From: CAYXDO01 sp964463485
GTDB lineage: Bacteria; Myxococcota; Kuafuiibacteriia; Kuafuiibacteriales; Kuafuiibacteriaceae
NCBI GenBank assembly: GCA_964463485.1
Contig: CAYXDO010000164.1
Location: forward strand, 1 to 23,411
Length of the DNA stretch: 23,411 bases
Direction of reading: 5' to 3'
Below, piece after piece: positions 8,292 to 17,367 of this stretch (within the stretch, counting starts at the first letter, position 1; every line of letters begins with the position of its first letter). A program made the position numbers and the translations under genes. The notes beneath the pieces are model-generated. The model was not told where the DNA came from. It worked only from the letters and a program-made list of their open reading frames with translations, and made no database searches.

Positions 8292-11156
8292 TCAGCAACC
8301 CGGCGTGTACTCGACCTCGATCACCGCCCCCTCGGGAGGGGGGATGGTGAACTCGATGGTCGGATCGGTCGGGTCATATCTCCAGGCGGCGTTCGGGACT
8401 CCGTTCACGGTCACGCCGATGGGGTCCGTTTGGTCGGCGGGCCGACCCAGCTTGAACCTCGTTCGCAGACCGAACGCGGCATTGCCGATGTTGCGCAGCG
8501 CAGTCAACCAGTCTCCGCAGATCGACTCGCTGATGGCGGAGGTGAGGGCGAAGAAGTTCATATATCGGGGTGCGGCGAAGGCCCCATCTCCGGTGGCCGA
8601 GTTGATACAGCCGGTCGCTTCTCCGGTTACTCCGGCCACCACGTAGTACGTGACCCGGCGACGGAGCTCGTTGAAGTACACCACGGGGTCCGCGGCGGAC
8701 TGGTCGTCCTCGTCCGAAACGATGACGACGACGCGAGCGGCGTCAGGCCTGAACAGGCCGAGGTTGCGGCCGAAGCCGGCCTCCGCGAGCTGGAAGGCCA
8801 GCAGCATCGTCTCGAGCCCCTGCTCGTTCGGCGAGCCCGAGATCCCGACGGCGGCCTGCGCCCTAAACTCACGCTCCAGGTCGGGCGTGCTCGGCTTCAA
8901 GATCGGCCCGACGAGCTCTCCACCGCGGCGCGGCGGAGGGCCGAAGCCGCCGGTCGCGTCGGTCGTCGTGATTCCGATTTGAAAATCGATGTTACGAATG
9001 GCCGCAGTCGAAATGAACGAGGAGAAATTCCGCGCGAGGTTGTCCTGCTCACCGTACATCGAGCAACTGTCGTCGATGACGAACAAAATATCGGCCTTTC
9101 GAACGGCCGATTGAGTGAATTGCTCCCGTTGCCGAGGCGTCAGCGAACCTTCTCCGGAAACCGGGACGGTAATGGGAAAGACGCGATCGTGGGCGGCGAT
9201 CTCGAGCTCCCCCAAGTCTCGACCGATGTCGGTGGCCGAATATCCGAGCTGAATGCCCACACTCGACCCTGGTGAGATCGAGAGCGGTGTCGCGATGACG
9301 GGGCGCCGAATATCCGCGCTCGACGAAGTCAGAGCAATGGAATCGAGGGTGACTCGGTCGGTCCCGACGTTGAAGACGGTCACCTCCCGCTGAAGCGCCG
9401 TACAGCCCGGCCGCATCGAGCCGAAGTCGACCCTCTCGGGAAGAACCAACAGGTCGTCATATCCATTGGACGTACCGACCAACGAGATGATCCGGTGGGG
9501 CAGCACCGTGTCGTCCGTGGTGACGACGAAGTTGCCCTTGGCGTCGCGCTTTTCCAGAGGTTTGTAGGCAAAGTCGAACCTGGTTTCGTTCCCGGGCGGA
9601 ATCGAAAGCGGAAACGCGGCCGTGGTGGTGAAGAAAGGGTCCGCGGGCGCCTGAAACTGGCCGCTCAGCAGATTACACGGGTTGGTGCCGACGTTGCGAA
9701 GTCGCACCGATCGAGTCTGCTCGTGACCGAGCGGCAAGAGCCCGAAGCTCACGCGCAAGGGCTGAAGCTCCATCTGGCAGGCCTCCTCCGCGTACGCCCC
9801 AACGACGGGAATTTCGACCTGGGTGTTGGCGGGATCGTCCGTTTCGATGGTCACCGTCGCGTGATACTCACGCTCTGTCGAAGGCGTGAACTCGACGGCT
9901 GGGCCGACGGACTCCCCGCTTCGAAGCGGAGCTGGCAACCCAGGAATGTCCACCATGGTGAACTCTCGATCTCCGGAGATACTCACTCCCAACACTCTCA
10001 CCTCGGACGACCCCGCGTTCAGAAGCAACAGGGCGCGGCGACTCGGCCGCGTGTCGACCAAGATTCCAAAATCGATGGTGTTCGGCTGAACCAAGAACAA
10101 AGGTCCCTGCCCAATCCCCTCGATCGACGCCCGCAGCTCGGGGACGGCCGGGTCCGAGGTCGTGACGACGAGCTGCGCGCTCGCCACGGCCGACTGCCGC
10201 GGTAAAAAGTCGACCGCGACCTGAAGCCGAGCACCCCCGGCCAGCTGCACCGGCACGGCCGTGGCCGGCGTCGCCGAGAACTCGGAAGATCCGACGACCG
10301 AGAGAGTACGAATTTCGACCGGAGATTCTCCGTCGTTTTTCAACACGATCTCCTTGGAGGTCGTCTGACCGATCGGAGCGTTTCCAAAGTCGAGGAGCGC
10401 CGGCTCGAGGCTGAGGATCGATCCGATAGCCTCTCCATGAATCTTGATCTCATAACCACAGCGAGGCCCGCAGACCTCGAACCTGACGACACCGTCGTCG
10501 ATGGCTGCCTCCAGAGGGCGGTACTCGACCGTGAGGCTGACTTGCGACCGGGCGGCCACGGACAGCGGGGCGGGCGTCAGAAAATCGCGAAGACCAGTCA
10601 TCCCGAATTGCTCGGGACGAGGGAATCCTTCGGGCACCAAGTCTCCCGAAGCGGCTTCGAGCCCTCGATTGGCCACGACGAGCTCCACCGAGCGGGCCGT
10701 TCCGACCGTCGTGGGCTCGAAACGAATCTCCGAAGGGATGATTTGCACGAAGCCGGCGACGCCTTGTCCGATGAGGTCGATCTGCGCGACGGGAAGATTA
10801 TCGGCGTCCGAGGCGACCGTGAGCCGACCGCGCGCTTGCTCGTCAGCCGTCGTGGGCGTGAAGGTCAGATCCAAGCTCGTTCGACCGCCCGGCGGAATCT
10901 CGGTCTGTGCAGCTTTGGCGCTGAAAGGGGCGTCCGTGTCGAGGCCGGTGATGTGCAGAGAGGACCCACCGACGTTGGTGATGGTGACGGAAGCGTGCTT
11001 CGACGCCAACAGCGCGACTTCCCCAAAATCGATGGTCGCCGTGTCGATCTCCATTTGCGGAATGACACGCTGGAGCTCGCTGCCATCGCCGCAGTCGCAG
11101 CCGGCCACGACCAAACCACCGAAGATGAGTCCCGAAAGGACCGCTCGTGTCCGCAC
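8292..11156 (-). CDS. Lipoprotein with six choice-of-anchor-D (ASPM/HYDIN-like) repeats and a vWA domain
   Basis: Protein of 954 residues from a GTG at 11156. The signal MRTRAVLSGLIFGGLVVAGC has a good lipobox with Cys20. Residues 37-675 are six Ig-like repeats of about 105 residues. Each opens with a variant of xxIDFGxxxxG: IDTATIDFGEV, IIPSEIRFEPTTVG, LEPALLDFGNAPIG, VQPNTIDFGILVD, LQPLRVSFGLLPLG, VLPERVDFGSMRPG. A von Willebrand A domain follows at about 680-900, with the MIDAS motif DDSCS near residue 692 and VVVIVSDEDD further on, so divalent-metal-dependent ligand binding is likely. The C-terminal tail (VTVNGVPNAAWRYDP) recurs after such vWA domains. It is likely a surface adhesion or scaffold protein. 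The reading frame stays open far upstream, to 11759, but that part is antisense-like Arg-rich translation of the TPR gene and is not real. No clear Shine-Dalgarno. It lies 71 bases after the TPR gene on the same strand. Confidence 0.85.
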   Translation of the reverse strand: MRTRAVLSGLIFGGLVVAGCDCGDGSELQRVIPQMEIDTATIDFGEVALLASKHASVTITNVGGSSLHITGLDTDAPFSAKAAQTEIPPGGRTSLDLTFTPTTADEQARGRLTVASDADNLPVAQIDLIGQGVAGFVQIIPSEIRFEPTTVGTARSVELVVANRGLEAASGDLVPEGFPRPEQFGMTGLRDFLTPAPLSVAARSQVSLTVEYRPLEAAIDDGVVRFEVCGPRCGYEIKIHGEAIGSILSLEPALLDFGNAPIGQTTSKEIVLKNDGESPVEIRTLSVVGSSEFSATPATAVPVQLAGGARLQVAVDFLPRQSAVASAQLVVTTSDPAVPELRASIEGIGQGPLFLVQPNTIDFGILVDTRPSRRALLLLNAGSSEVRVLGVSISGDREFTMVDIPGLPAPLRSGESVGPAVEFTPSTEREYHATVTIETDDPANTQVEIPVVGAYAEEACQMELQPLRVSFGLLPLGHEQTRSVRLRNVGTNPCNLLSGQFQAPADPFFTTTAAFPLSIPPGNETRFDFAYKPLEKRDAKGNFVVTTDDTVLPHRIISLVGTSNGYDDLLVLPERVDFGSMRPGCTALQREVTVFNVGTDRVTLDSIALTSSSADIRRPVIATPLSISPGSSVGIQLGYSATDIGRDLGELEIAAHDRVFPITVPVSGEGSLTPRQREQFTQSAVRKADILFVIDDSCSMYGEQDNLARNFSSFISTAAIRNIDFQIGITTTDATGGFGPPPRRGGELVGPILKPSTPDLEREFRAQAAVGISGSPNEQGLETMLLAFQLAEAGFGRNLGLFRPDAARVVVIVSDEDDQSAADPVVYFNELRRRVTYYVVAGVTGEATGCINSATGDGAFAAPRYMNFFALTSAISESICGDWLTALRNIGNAAFGLRTRFKLGRPADQTDPIGVTVNGVPNAAWRYDPTDPTIEFTIPPPEGAVIEVEYTPGC

Positions 11157-11227
11157 CGAAGGATTGTAGCCGAGGTCTGACGAAAATCGCACCCCGCGAT
11201 CGAAGGGGGCGTAGGACGGGTGAATCG

Positions 11228-13606
11228 TCAGGGAAGTCTGCGCGCGAGGTACGCTTCGAGGTCTCGTCGCGCCGATTTTTCTTCGGGTCGCGCGGCGTCT
11301 TCGAGCGCCAAAAATGCGCGCGAGGAGCCTTCCACGTCGTCGGCGCTCATCACCGCCCGAGCCCACGACGCACGCCAATCGCCGAGCTGCGAGCCCGCGT
11401 TCAACACGGCCGCTGAGGCCTCCTTGGCGATGGCGGCGGCGGTCGCTTTCGCGAGCTCCGGACCGGTCGGAGCTGCTTCGTCTTTGGGAAGACCAGACGG
11501 ATCGAAGGCGCCGACGACCTGAGCCGAAAGGAGCTTCGCGCCAGCGACCTTCAGCGTCAGGCGAGCTGTGGCCTCTCCTGTGTTCAGGCTGAGCAGACAC
11601 TCGGTGGGCTGAATGGCGAGCTCCACCAAGCTCGGGGGCGCCCGACCTTCGTCGATCGCGGCGTGCTCTTGTGCGCCTAAGAAAGGCACGAGCAACCCGC
11701 GCGTCTTGGTCATGTACAGGACGATGGCGGGACGTAGCTCCGCCACGATCTCGGCGCACCCGGTCGGCGGCTTGGGCAGCTTGGCGACGTACCCGAACAC
11801 ACTTCCTGCGGGTGGAATCTTCTGCGCGATCTCAGCTCGGAGCCCCTTCGCTTCGGCGCTCTCGGGATCGATCGAGAGAGCCCGAGCGACGTAGACGAGC
11901 GCCGTCGCAGGTCGGCCCGCCGTCTTCTGGGCCTGCGCCGACGCCAACGCTCGCTTCACGAGCTCCGGTCCGAGCCGCGCGATCGCGAGCTTTGCGTCGT
12001 TGTTCTCGGGGTCCATCACGAGCACTTCACGCCATGCCGCGGCAACCCGCGAAGCGTCGGCGCGAGGATCTTTGGCCGCAATCGCCAGCTCGGCGAGACG
12101 CGCCGCCCGTGCAACTCGCTGACCTGCAGCGGCGAGCCGCGATCTTGGATCGGTTCGCGCAGCGTCGGAGAAGCCGTCATACGCCTTGGCCGAATCGCCG
12201 GAAGTCAGCGCCAGAGAAGCCTGGGCCAGCTTCTCCGCCATCTCCTTGGGCGGCTTGGAGATGGAGAGCGCAGCCGCGATCATCTCGGCCGCTTCGCGCA
12301 GCGCGCCCATCGTCGCCAACGGCTCCGCACGATCGAGCAGCGCAGTAAACGCCTTGGGCGTGAGCGCAGCCTCGAGCGCCTGGAGCTTGGGCAGCGAGGA
12401 GGCGAAGGGGCGAAGCTCTCGAACGAGCAGAAACGCTCGCGCCGGATCGTTGGTGCTCAACCTTTCGGCGTCCACAAACATCGATCGGGCGCTCGCCGCA
12501 AGGAGCTGCCGGGCCGCTTGCGCGACCGCGGAGGTGAGCTTCTCGGACAGCGCTCGGCGAGCCTCGCCCAATCGACTCGAAGCGAGCTCCGACATCGCTG
12601 AGGTGATTTGGTCGATCTCCGCCTTGGCCGCGTCCGTGTGCTCGAGGGCGAGCATCAGCTCGGCGCGAGCCTTGTCGAGCGCTCCTTTCTCGAGCTGATC
12701 CTTCGCGCGTTCGAGCCGTAAACGCGCGCTCTTGTCCCTGGCGCTCTTGGCTTTGGCCGCGACGTCGGAGGGCGCGTCGGGCCGCTCGCGGATCACCGTG
12801 TAGAGCTCGGCGGCGTCCTCCCACTCCTCCAAACGCTCGTGCGCTCGAGCCTGCTCGAGCTGCTCGAGCAAGCTGCCGGCCGAACGTTTGGCCCTGAGGA
12901 GCTTCTGCTCCAAGCCCGGGAGCGTCGCGGATCGAACGGCCTCTTGATAGGCGTCGAGCGCACCGAGCCCGTCACCTGCTTTCTGTTTGGCGTCGCCCAC
13001 CGCCTCGAAGTGGCGCGCCTTGGCCGCTCGGTACTTGGCTCCCGAAAACACCGCGTGAGTCGGATCGATCTTGCGCAGTTTTTCGTACGAAGCGAACGCC
13101 GCGCCAGAGGCCACGCTGAGGTTGGAGTCGGCCTCCGCCTCGAGCGCCTTGATGGCCGACGCTCGCGCTTCCTCGAGCTCCTCGGGTGCCGACTTGTCTT
13201 TGGGAGCAATCCTCACCCATTCTTCGAGCGCGAGCACGATCGCCAAAGGATCGCCCGCCGCGCGAGCCTCGGCGACTTCGAGGCGTACCTTCAGGTGCAA
13301 GCTCCTCGGATCGAGCTCGAGGGCCTGCTTCCAGGCCTTGGCAGCGTCGCCGTGCTTGCCCTTCTTTTCGAGGCTCCGCGCTTTCTCGACGTGGGCACGC
13401 GCCCGCGCCTTGGAACGAGCCTCCAGAACCTCGCGGTATTCGTTGGCTCCCGGAGAAGCCTCGACCGCACGGCGGTACGCTACGATCGCCGCGTCAGCGT
13501 CCCCTTCCGAATCGAGCCGCTTCCCCTCCGAGAAGTGCTTCTTCCCGGCGACGCCGGCACACGAAACGCTGAGAAGCAGGAGTGCCCACGCTGCTCGACG
13601 GCCCAT
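11228..13606 (-). CDS. TPR-repeat lipoprotein
   Basis: Protein of 792 residues with a lipoprotein signal (MGRRAAWALLLLSVSC, lipid-bearing Cys at residue 16). Almost the whole chain is Ala/Glu/Lys/Arg-rich paired helices. Clear TPR units lie at residues 23-110 (ADAAIVAYRRAVEASP, GDAAKAWKQALELDP), about 200-235 (LGALDAYQEAV) and about 570-610 (ATALVYVARALSIDPESAEA). Residues 630-770 are different: more beta-like, with two Cys (TGCAEIV, TECLLSL), perhaps a separate domain. It probably serves as a periplasmic or outer-membrane protein-interaction scaffold; I cannot name a partner. AGGA lies 11-14 bases before the ATG. It is followed after 71 bases by the choice-of-anchor/vWA lipoprotein gene, so the two are likely one transcription unit. 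The high helical Ala/Glu content produces long spurious open frames on other strands. Confidence 0.8.
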   Translation of the reverse strand: MGRRAAWALLLLSVSCAGVAGKKHFSEGKRLDSEGDADAAIVAYRRAVEASPGANEYREVLEARSKARARAHVEKARSLEKKGKHGDAAKAWKQALELDPRSLHLKVRLEVAEARAAGDPLAIVLALEEWVRIAPKDKSAPEELEEARASAIKALEAEADSNLSVASGAAFASYEKLRKIDPTHAVFSGAKYRAAKARHFEAVGDAKQKAGDGLGALDAYQEAVRSATLPGLEQKLLRAKRSAGSLLEQLEQARAHERLEEWEDAAELYTVIRERPDAPSDVAAKAKSARDKSARLRLERAKDQLEKGALDKARAELMLALEHTDAAKAEIDQITSAMSELASSRLGEARRALSEKLTSAVAQAARQLLAASARSMFVDAERLSTNDPARAFLLVRELRPFASSLPKLQALEAALTPKAFTALLDRAEPLATMGALREAAEMIAAALSISKPPKEMAEKLAQASLALTSGDSAKAYDGFSDAARTDPRSRLAAAGQRVARAARLAELAIAAKDPRADASRVAAAWREVLVMDPENNDAKLAIARLGPELVKRALASAQAQKTAGRPATALVYVARALSIDPESAEAKGLRAEIAQKIPPAGSVFGYVAKLPKPPTGCAEIVAELRPAIVLYMTKTRGLLVPFLGAQEHAAIDEGRAPPSLVELAIQPTECLLSLNTGEATARLTLKVAGAKLLSAQVVGAFDPSGLPKDEAAPTGPELAKATAAAIAKEASAAVLNAGSQLGDWRASWARAVMSADDVEGSSRAFLALEDAARPEEKSARRDLEAYLARRLP

Positions 13607-13724
13607 TGGCTCGTCGTCCTAGACGAAGGTGACGCAGAGACCTATCCGGCGACCGTCGATATTCATCGATCCCGAACGCCGAGAGCGCGGAGTTCACCCG
13701 GTTGTCGTCCAGGGCGGGTTGATG

Positions 13725-13767
13725 CTCGTGCCCGTGCCCGAACCTACGATTCGAGCACGAGCACGAG
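13725..13767 (-). terminator. 18-bp stem-loop, fully paired (with two G-U) only in minus-strand RNA
   Basis: Arms 13725-13742 and 13750-13767 enclose a 7-base loop. Read as plus-strand RNA the stem has two C-A mismatches (13732/13760 and 13738/13754); as minus-strand RNA both become G-U pairs, so the 18-bp stem is complete. It begins about 30 bases after the stop of the cytochrome/Kelch gene, so it is probably its terminator or a 3' stabiliser. No U-run follows, so it is not a classic intrinsic terminator. Confidence 0.5.
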
Positions 13768-13797
13768 TACGAGTTGGAAATCGTCCTACGGGGCCAC

Positions 13798-16700
13798 TCA
13801 GGGGAAGATAGGCGTGGTCTCGTCGATCGATCGCAGGAACGAGATGAGTTGCGCTCGCATCGCCGGATCGGAGACGAAGTGGGCTCGCGTACCTCCCGAG
13901 CCATCGGCGGTGCCGTCGAGGACCTGCTCGAGCGTCTGAGCCAAGCCGCTGTAATAGTAGGGCGCGGTCTCGTGCACGGAGAGCAACGACGGGATGTTGA
14001 AGCCATTGGCCCCCAAGGGGTTGACGGTCTGAGAGATGTCCGCTCCGTTGAAACGAATCTCGTTGCTGCGGCCCGTCAAGGTGAAGGTCCCGACGTTGTT
14101 CAGCACCGAAGACTGCGTCGCCGTGGATCGAAGCTCCGCACCGATCACCTTCTCGTTGCCGAGACCGAGGCCGGTGTCAGGCGACGGCGGAGCTGGGTAA
14201 TCGACCGTCGACCGAGTCCACTTGGAGCCCCCGTGACACGTCGCGCAACTCATCCCCGGAATGACGAGACCATCCGTGCCGAACAGAGTGCGACCGATCA
14301 TCGCGGCCGGATCGGACCCCGAGACGGCAGCGCGGGCCGGTCGAAAGCGCGCGATGAACGAGGCCAATTGATCTTGCCGCGCGCTCCTGCCGCCGTTTCG
14401 GGCGGGGAGGAAGCTGGTGACGCCCGGAGGCGTGCTCACTCCGAGGCCAGACCGCGCCACGGACATGCTGCCGCGAGCCACCCACGAGCCGCTCGGGGTC
14501 CCGAGCGGACCGGGCGCCGGCCCGTTGTTCCCGATGGTGTACTCGAAGACGGAAGAGGTCGGCAGACCCGAGGTGTCAGCCCCACCGATCACGTAGATTT
14601 GATTCGTACTCAGCGACGAGGAGATGCCAAATCGAGCTCGCGCCGCCGGCAGCGACGTGTGGGGCGTCAGCACGGCCGTGGCCCCCTGTGCGACATACTC
14701 CTCGACCGTGTCGAGCACCGTGCCCGATCCGTCCTGCCCACCGATGATGAAGATACGGGACGACACACCGCGCACCGCCGTGGCGGCGCCGTGATTTCGT
14801 CGGGCCGTCAGTCCGGTGGGATTGAACGTCGTCCAGACGCCAGGTCCGAATGGATCGGCTTGGAAACGTTGCACCGCAAACGATCCGCCTACGAACGGAG
14901 AGGCTTCGGATCCAGCGTTGCCAGAGACTACGTGGATGAGTTGAAGAGGCTCCGCAGAGTTGTGACCTCCGGAGACGGCGGTCCCAAACTGGGCCTTACC
15001 TTCGGGGAGCGTGGCTACGGTGCGCCACGTGTCCGCGTATGGGTTGTACTCTTCGACGACCGAGGTCGGAGAGTCGCTCGCCGAGGTGGAAGAGTACCCG
15101 CCGAAGGCGTAGATTCGAAGCCCGTCGGCCGTGTTGACCGCCGCAGCACCCAGCGAGTGTCGCGGCGTGAAACCCACGCTGCTCTTGGCCACCAGCTTGT
15201 TCGTGCGGGGGTTGAACTCGAGCACCGAGCCGCTCGACACGAGCGAACCCTGCCCGGCTCCACGGCGTCCGCCGATGATGAAGACGCGATCATCGTCGAG
15301 TGTGGCGACCCCAAAGTCACGCCGCGCAGTCGGCAGCGACGGAAGCGGCAGGTTCGACTTGAGCGCGTTCGTGTTGGTGACCGCGCCGGTGACTTGGTGA
15401 AATTGCTCGACGTGTGCCGAATCCAAAGGTGACGTGCGAGCGCCACCGATCGCCAAAAACACCCGGTCGTCGTCGATCAAACCGCGGCCACCGAACACGC
15501 CGCGCGTGTTCAGCTCGAAGTCCTGATTCTCGTCGAAGATCGCGCTCCAATTGAGGATGCGCTGGTCGCTCGGGTTGAGTTTGCTGAACATACCGTCGAG
15601 GTTCACGGTCTGCCGCGGACCGGCCGGGAACATCCAAGTCACGTTGTCCGATCGGCCGTTCGGATGGCACGTCACACAGGATCCCCAACTCTCCGCGGAC
15701 ATTCGCTCCTCGGGACCACGGCCGCTGAAGAAGAGCTCCGCGCCCTTCAAAGCGTCGATGTCGGCCTGAGTCGTCGGCATCTTGGACGCCCGGACTCCGT
15801 AAAGTATCTCGGGAGCGTTTCCGTCGCTGATGTCGACTACGCTGATCGATCGGCTCACGAAGTTGAACACGTACGCCCGGCTGCCAGATGAGTTGATCGC
15901 TAGGCCCCGCGGCGTCACACCCGCGACCTCGTCGGTCGGCGGATGTCGAAGATCGACCCGCACGATCGAGCTCGGTCCGGCGACGAGAGGCGCGCCGATC
16001 GAGGGAACGCCGCTGCCGTCCGTGGTCACGCGGACGAGCAGATCGCTCGCCTGCACCGCGATCCAGGCGTCCGACCCATCGGGACGCCAAGCCATGGCCA
16101 CGGGATTTGACATGAAGAGCCTCGGCGCAGGAGTGGTCGAGAGGTTGATACCTTGATTCAGATTCAACGGTGCAGTCCGCCGAACCGCCGGATCGGACTG
16201 GCCCGAGGTGACCTCGAGGCCCGTGAACACGTCGAAGAACGAAAGGAGACCCTGGACGTTGTGATTGAATCGAACGGGACCGTTGGGCGAAGCGGCCGTG
16301 CTCACCACGTAGGCCCGCGAGCCGTCCGGAGTGAGCGCGACTTGAGCGAGCTGGTTCGGAAACGCCCCCGTCGGCGTCGTGAAGGTCTGCGGGTTGGTGG
16401 AGGCGACGGCCGGCACCAACCCGCTCGCCGGAGCGAGCGCACCGTTGGAGTTGAAACCTGCGGAGGCCATCGGGCCTAGCACCGAACACCGAATGATCGT
16501 GTTCGTCGCCGCCGAGATCGCCACGACTCGGCCTTCACGTTGATCGTCTTGACCCTCGTGGAGCGAGCCCTTGCCCGACCTGAGTTGGCCGAAAAACAAG
16601 GCGACGAAGATCGTCTCGTCCGTGTCGTCGGAATCGCCATCGTCAGTGACCGCGATCGAGCGAGGAGAGTGCCCGTACGCGCTCAGATCGATCGCCGCGA

Positions 16701-17145
16701 GCGTGCCCAAAGTCGGGTCGGTCACATTGTCGAGCACGGAGAGTGTATTCGACGCCGCGTTCGCTACATAAAGCCGCGTGCCGTTCGGCGAAGTCGCGAC
16801 CCCCATGGGCTCGACACCGACACTCACGACTTTGCTTACCTTGCGACCCGCCAGGTCGATGACCGAGACCGTCCCGTCGACCGAGTTGGTCACGTAGGCC
16901 GCCCGGCCCGAGGGGTGGAAAGCCACGCTGCTCGGATCCCGTCCCACGCCAATCGTCGCGATTTGACTCGGCCGACCCCCACCATTGGTCCGCCACAGAG
17001 TCACCGAATTGGACTCAGGATTCAGATTCAGCAAATGTTGATCGTCATTCGACAGCGCAATCGGCGTCGACCGACTCGGTCCCGCCCATGAGCTCGCAGG
17101 TGCGGCCAGTGCCAACACCCCGATCCAGACTGAGTTGCTCCTCAT
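13798..17145 (-). CDS. Secreted YVTN-propeller / di-haem cytochrome c protein with inserted Kelch propeller
   Basis: Protein of 1115 residues with a signal peptide (cleavage near residue 21, SSWAG). Residues 25-445 form a YVTN-type propeller (AAYVTNSVDGTVSVIDL, RLYVANAASNTLSVLD, RAYVFNFVSRSISVVDI). Next comes a cytochrome half with haem motif CVTCH (490-494) and family-typical NVTWMFPAGPRQT and FELNTRGVFGG. Residues about 560-870 are Kelch-like repeats (RVFLAIGGAR, RVFIIGGRR, RIYAFGGYS, RIFIIGGQDG, QIYVIGGADTSG). A second haem motif CATCH (967-971) and FNIPSLLSVHETAPYYYSG follow, resembling the C-terminal half of MauG/di-haem peroxidases. So the Kelch propeller lies between the two haem halves. 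A periplasmic redox enzyme is likely; the substrate is unknown. GGGAGGA lies three bases before the ATG, the best ribosome site in this gene series. The gene diverges from the small exported protein gene at 17368. Confidence 0.88.
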   Translation of the reverse strand: MRSNSVWIGVLALAAPASSWAGPSRSTPIALSNDDQHLLNLNPESNSVTLWRTNGGGRPSQIATIGVGRDPSSVAFHPSGRAAYVTNSVDGTVSVIDLAGRKVSKVVSVGVEPMGVATSPNGTRLYVANAASNTLSVLDNVTDPTLGTLAAIDLSAYGHSPRSIAVTDDGDSDDTDETIFVALFFGQLRSGKGSLHEGQDDQREGRVVAISAATNTIIRCSVLGPMASAGFNSNGALAPASGLVPAVASTNPQTFTTPTGAFPNQLAQVALTPDGSRAYVVSTAASPNGPVRFNHNVQGLLSFFDVFTGLEVTSGQSDPAVRRTAPLNLNQGINLSTTPAPRLFMSNPVAMAWRPDGSDAWIAVQASDLLVRVTTDGSGVPSIGAPLVAGPSSIVRVDLRHPPTDEVAGVTPRGLAINSSGSRAYVFNFVSRSISVVDISDGNAPEILYGVRASKMPTTQADIDALKGAELFFSGRGPEERMSAESWGSCVTCHPNGRSDNVTWMFPAGPRQTVNLDGMFSKLNPSDQRILNWSAIFDENQDFELNTRGVFGGRGLIDDDRVFLAIGGARTSPLDSAHVEQFHQVTGAVTNTNALKSNLPLPSLPTARRDFGVATLDDDRVFIIGGRRGAGQGSLVSSGSVLEFNPRTNKLVAKSSVGFTPRHSLGAAAVNTADGLRIYAFGGYSSTSASDSPTSVVEEYNPYADTWRTVATLPEGKAQFGTAVSGGHNSAEPLQLIHVVSGNAGSEASPFVGGSFAVQRFQADPFGPGVWTTFNPTGLTARRNHGAATAVRGVSSRIFIIGGQDGSGTVLDTVEEYVAQGATAVLTPHTSLPAARARFGISSSLSTNQIYVIGGADTSGLPTSSVFEYTIGNNGPAPGPLGTPSGSWVARGSMSVARSGLGVSTPPGVTSFLPARNGGRSARQDQLASFIARFRPARAAVSGSDPAAMIGRTLFGTDGLVIPGMSCATCHGGSKWTRSTVDYPAPPSPDTGLGLGNEKVIGAELRSTATQSSVLNNVGTFTLTGRSNEIRFNGADISQTVNPLGANGFNIPSLLSVHETAPYYYSGLAQTLEQVLDGTADGSGGTRAHFVSDPAMRAQLISFLRSIDETTPIFP

Positions 17146-17148
17146 CGT

Positions 17149-17155
17149 TCCTCCC
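17149..17155 (-). promoter_or_regulatory. Strong Shine-Dalgarno of the cytochrome/Kelch gene
   Basis: On the minus strand GGGAGGA is followed by ACG and the ATG at 17145. It fixes the start of the 1115-residue protein, where a signal peptide begins. The other minus-strand genes nearby have weak or no such sites. Confidence 0.7.
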
Positions 17156-17367
17156 AGGAATTGAGTTGTTAACGAAGCGGCGGGAAGTCACCACAGATTG
17201 GGCCATAGGTCAATTGCGATGAGATAAAACTCGGTACTGACAAACCGAAGGAGACTCGGCTGTCCAGGCCAAAGTGTGAAAGCTTCGTGAATTGTGAGAA
17301 ATCAAAGCGAACACAGAGCCGAGACCCACGGAGGACACGGGGGTTGAAGAGGGAGTACAGTGAGCCC

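Noticed and set aside
8181..9275. Plus-strand open frame of 364 codons opposite the lipoprotein genes
   Set aside because: Antisense of the vWA region, whose MIDAS motif is on the minus strand; no family-like features.
13744..13774. Short hexamer repeats as a CRISPR or satellite array
   Set aside because: Repeat units are six bases, contiguous and few, without spacers; they are part of the stem-loop arms.
13774..15432. Plus-strand open frame of 552 codons opposite the cytochrome/Kelch gene
   Set aside because: Arg-rich low-information translation; the minus strand has haem and Kelch motifs and a strong ribosome site.
17190..17213. TTGACC on the minus strand as -35 box for the cytochrome/Kelch gene
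   Set aside because: The hexamer 17 bases downstream (TGACTT) is a poor -10, so I do not call a promoter; the rest of the 222-base divergent gap shows nothing I can support.
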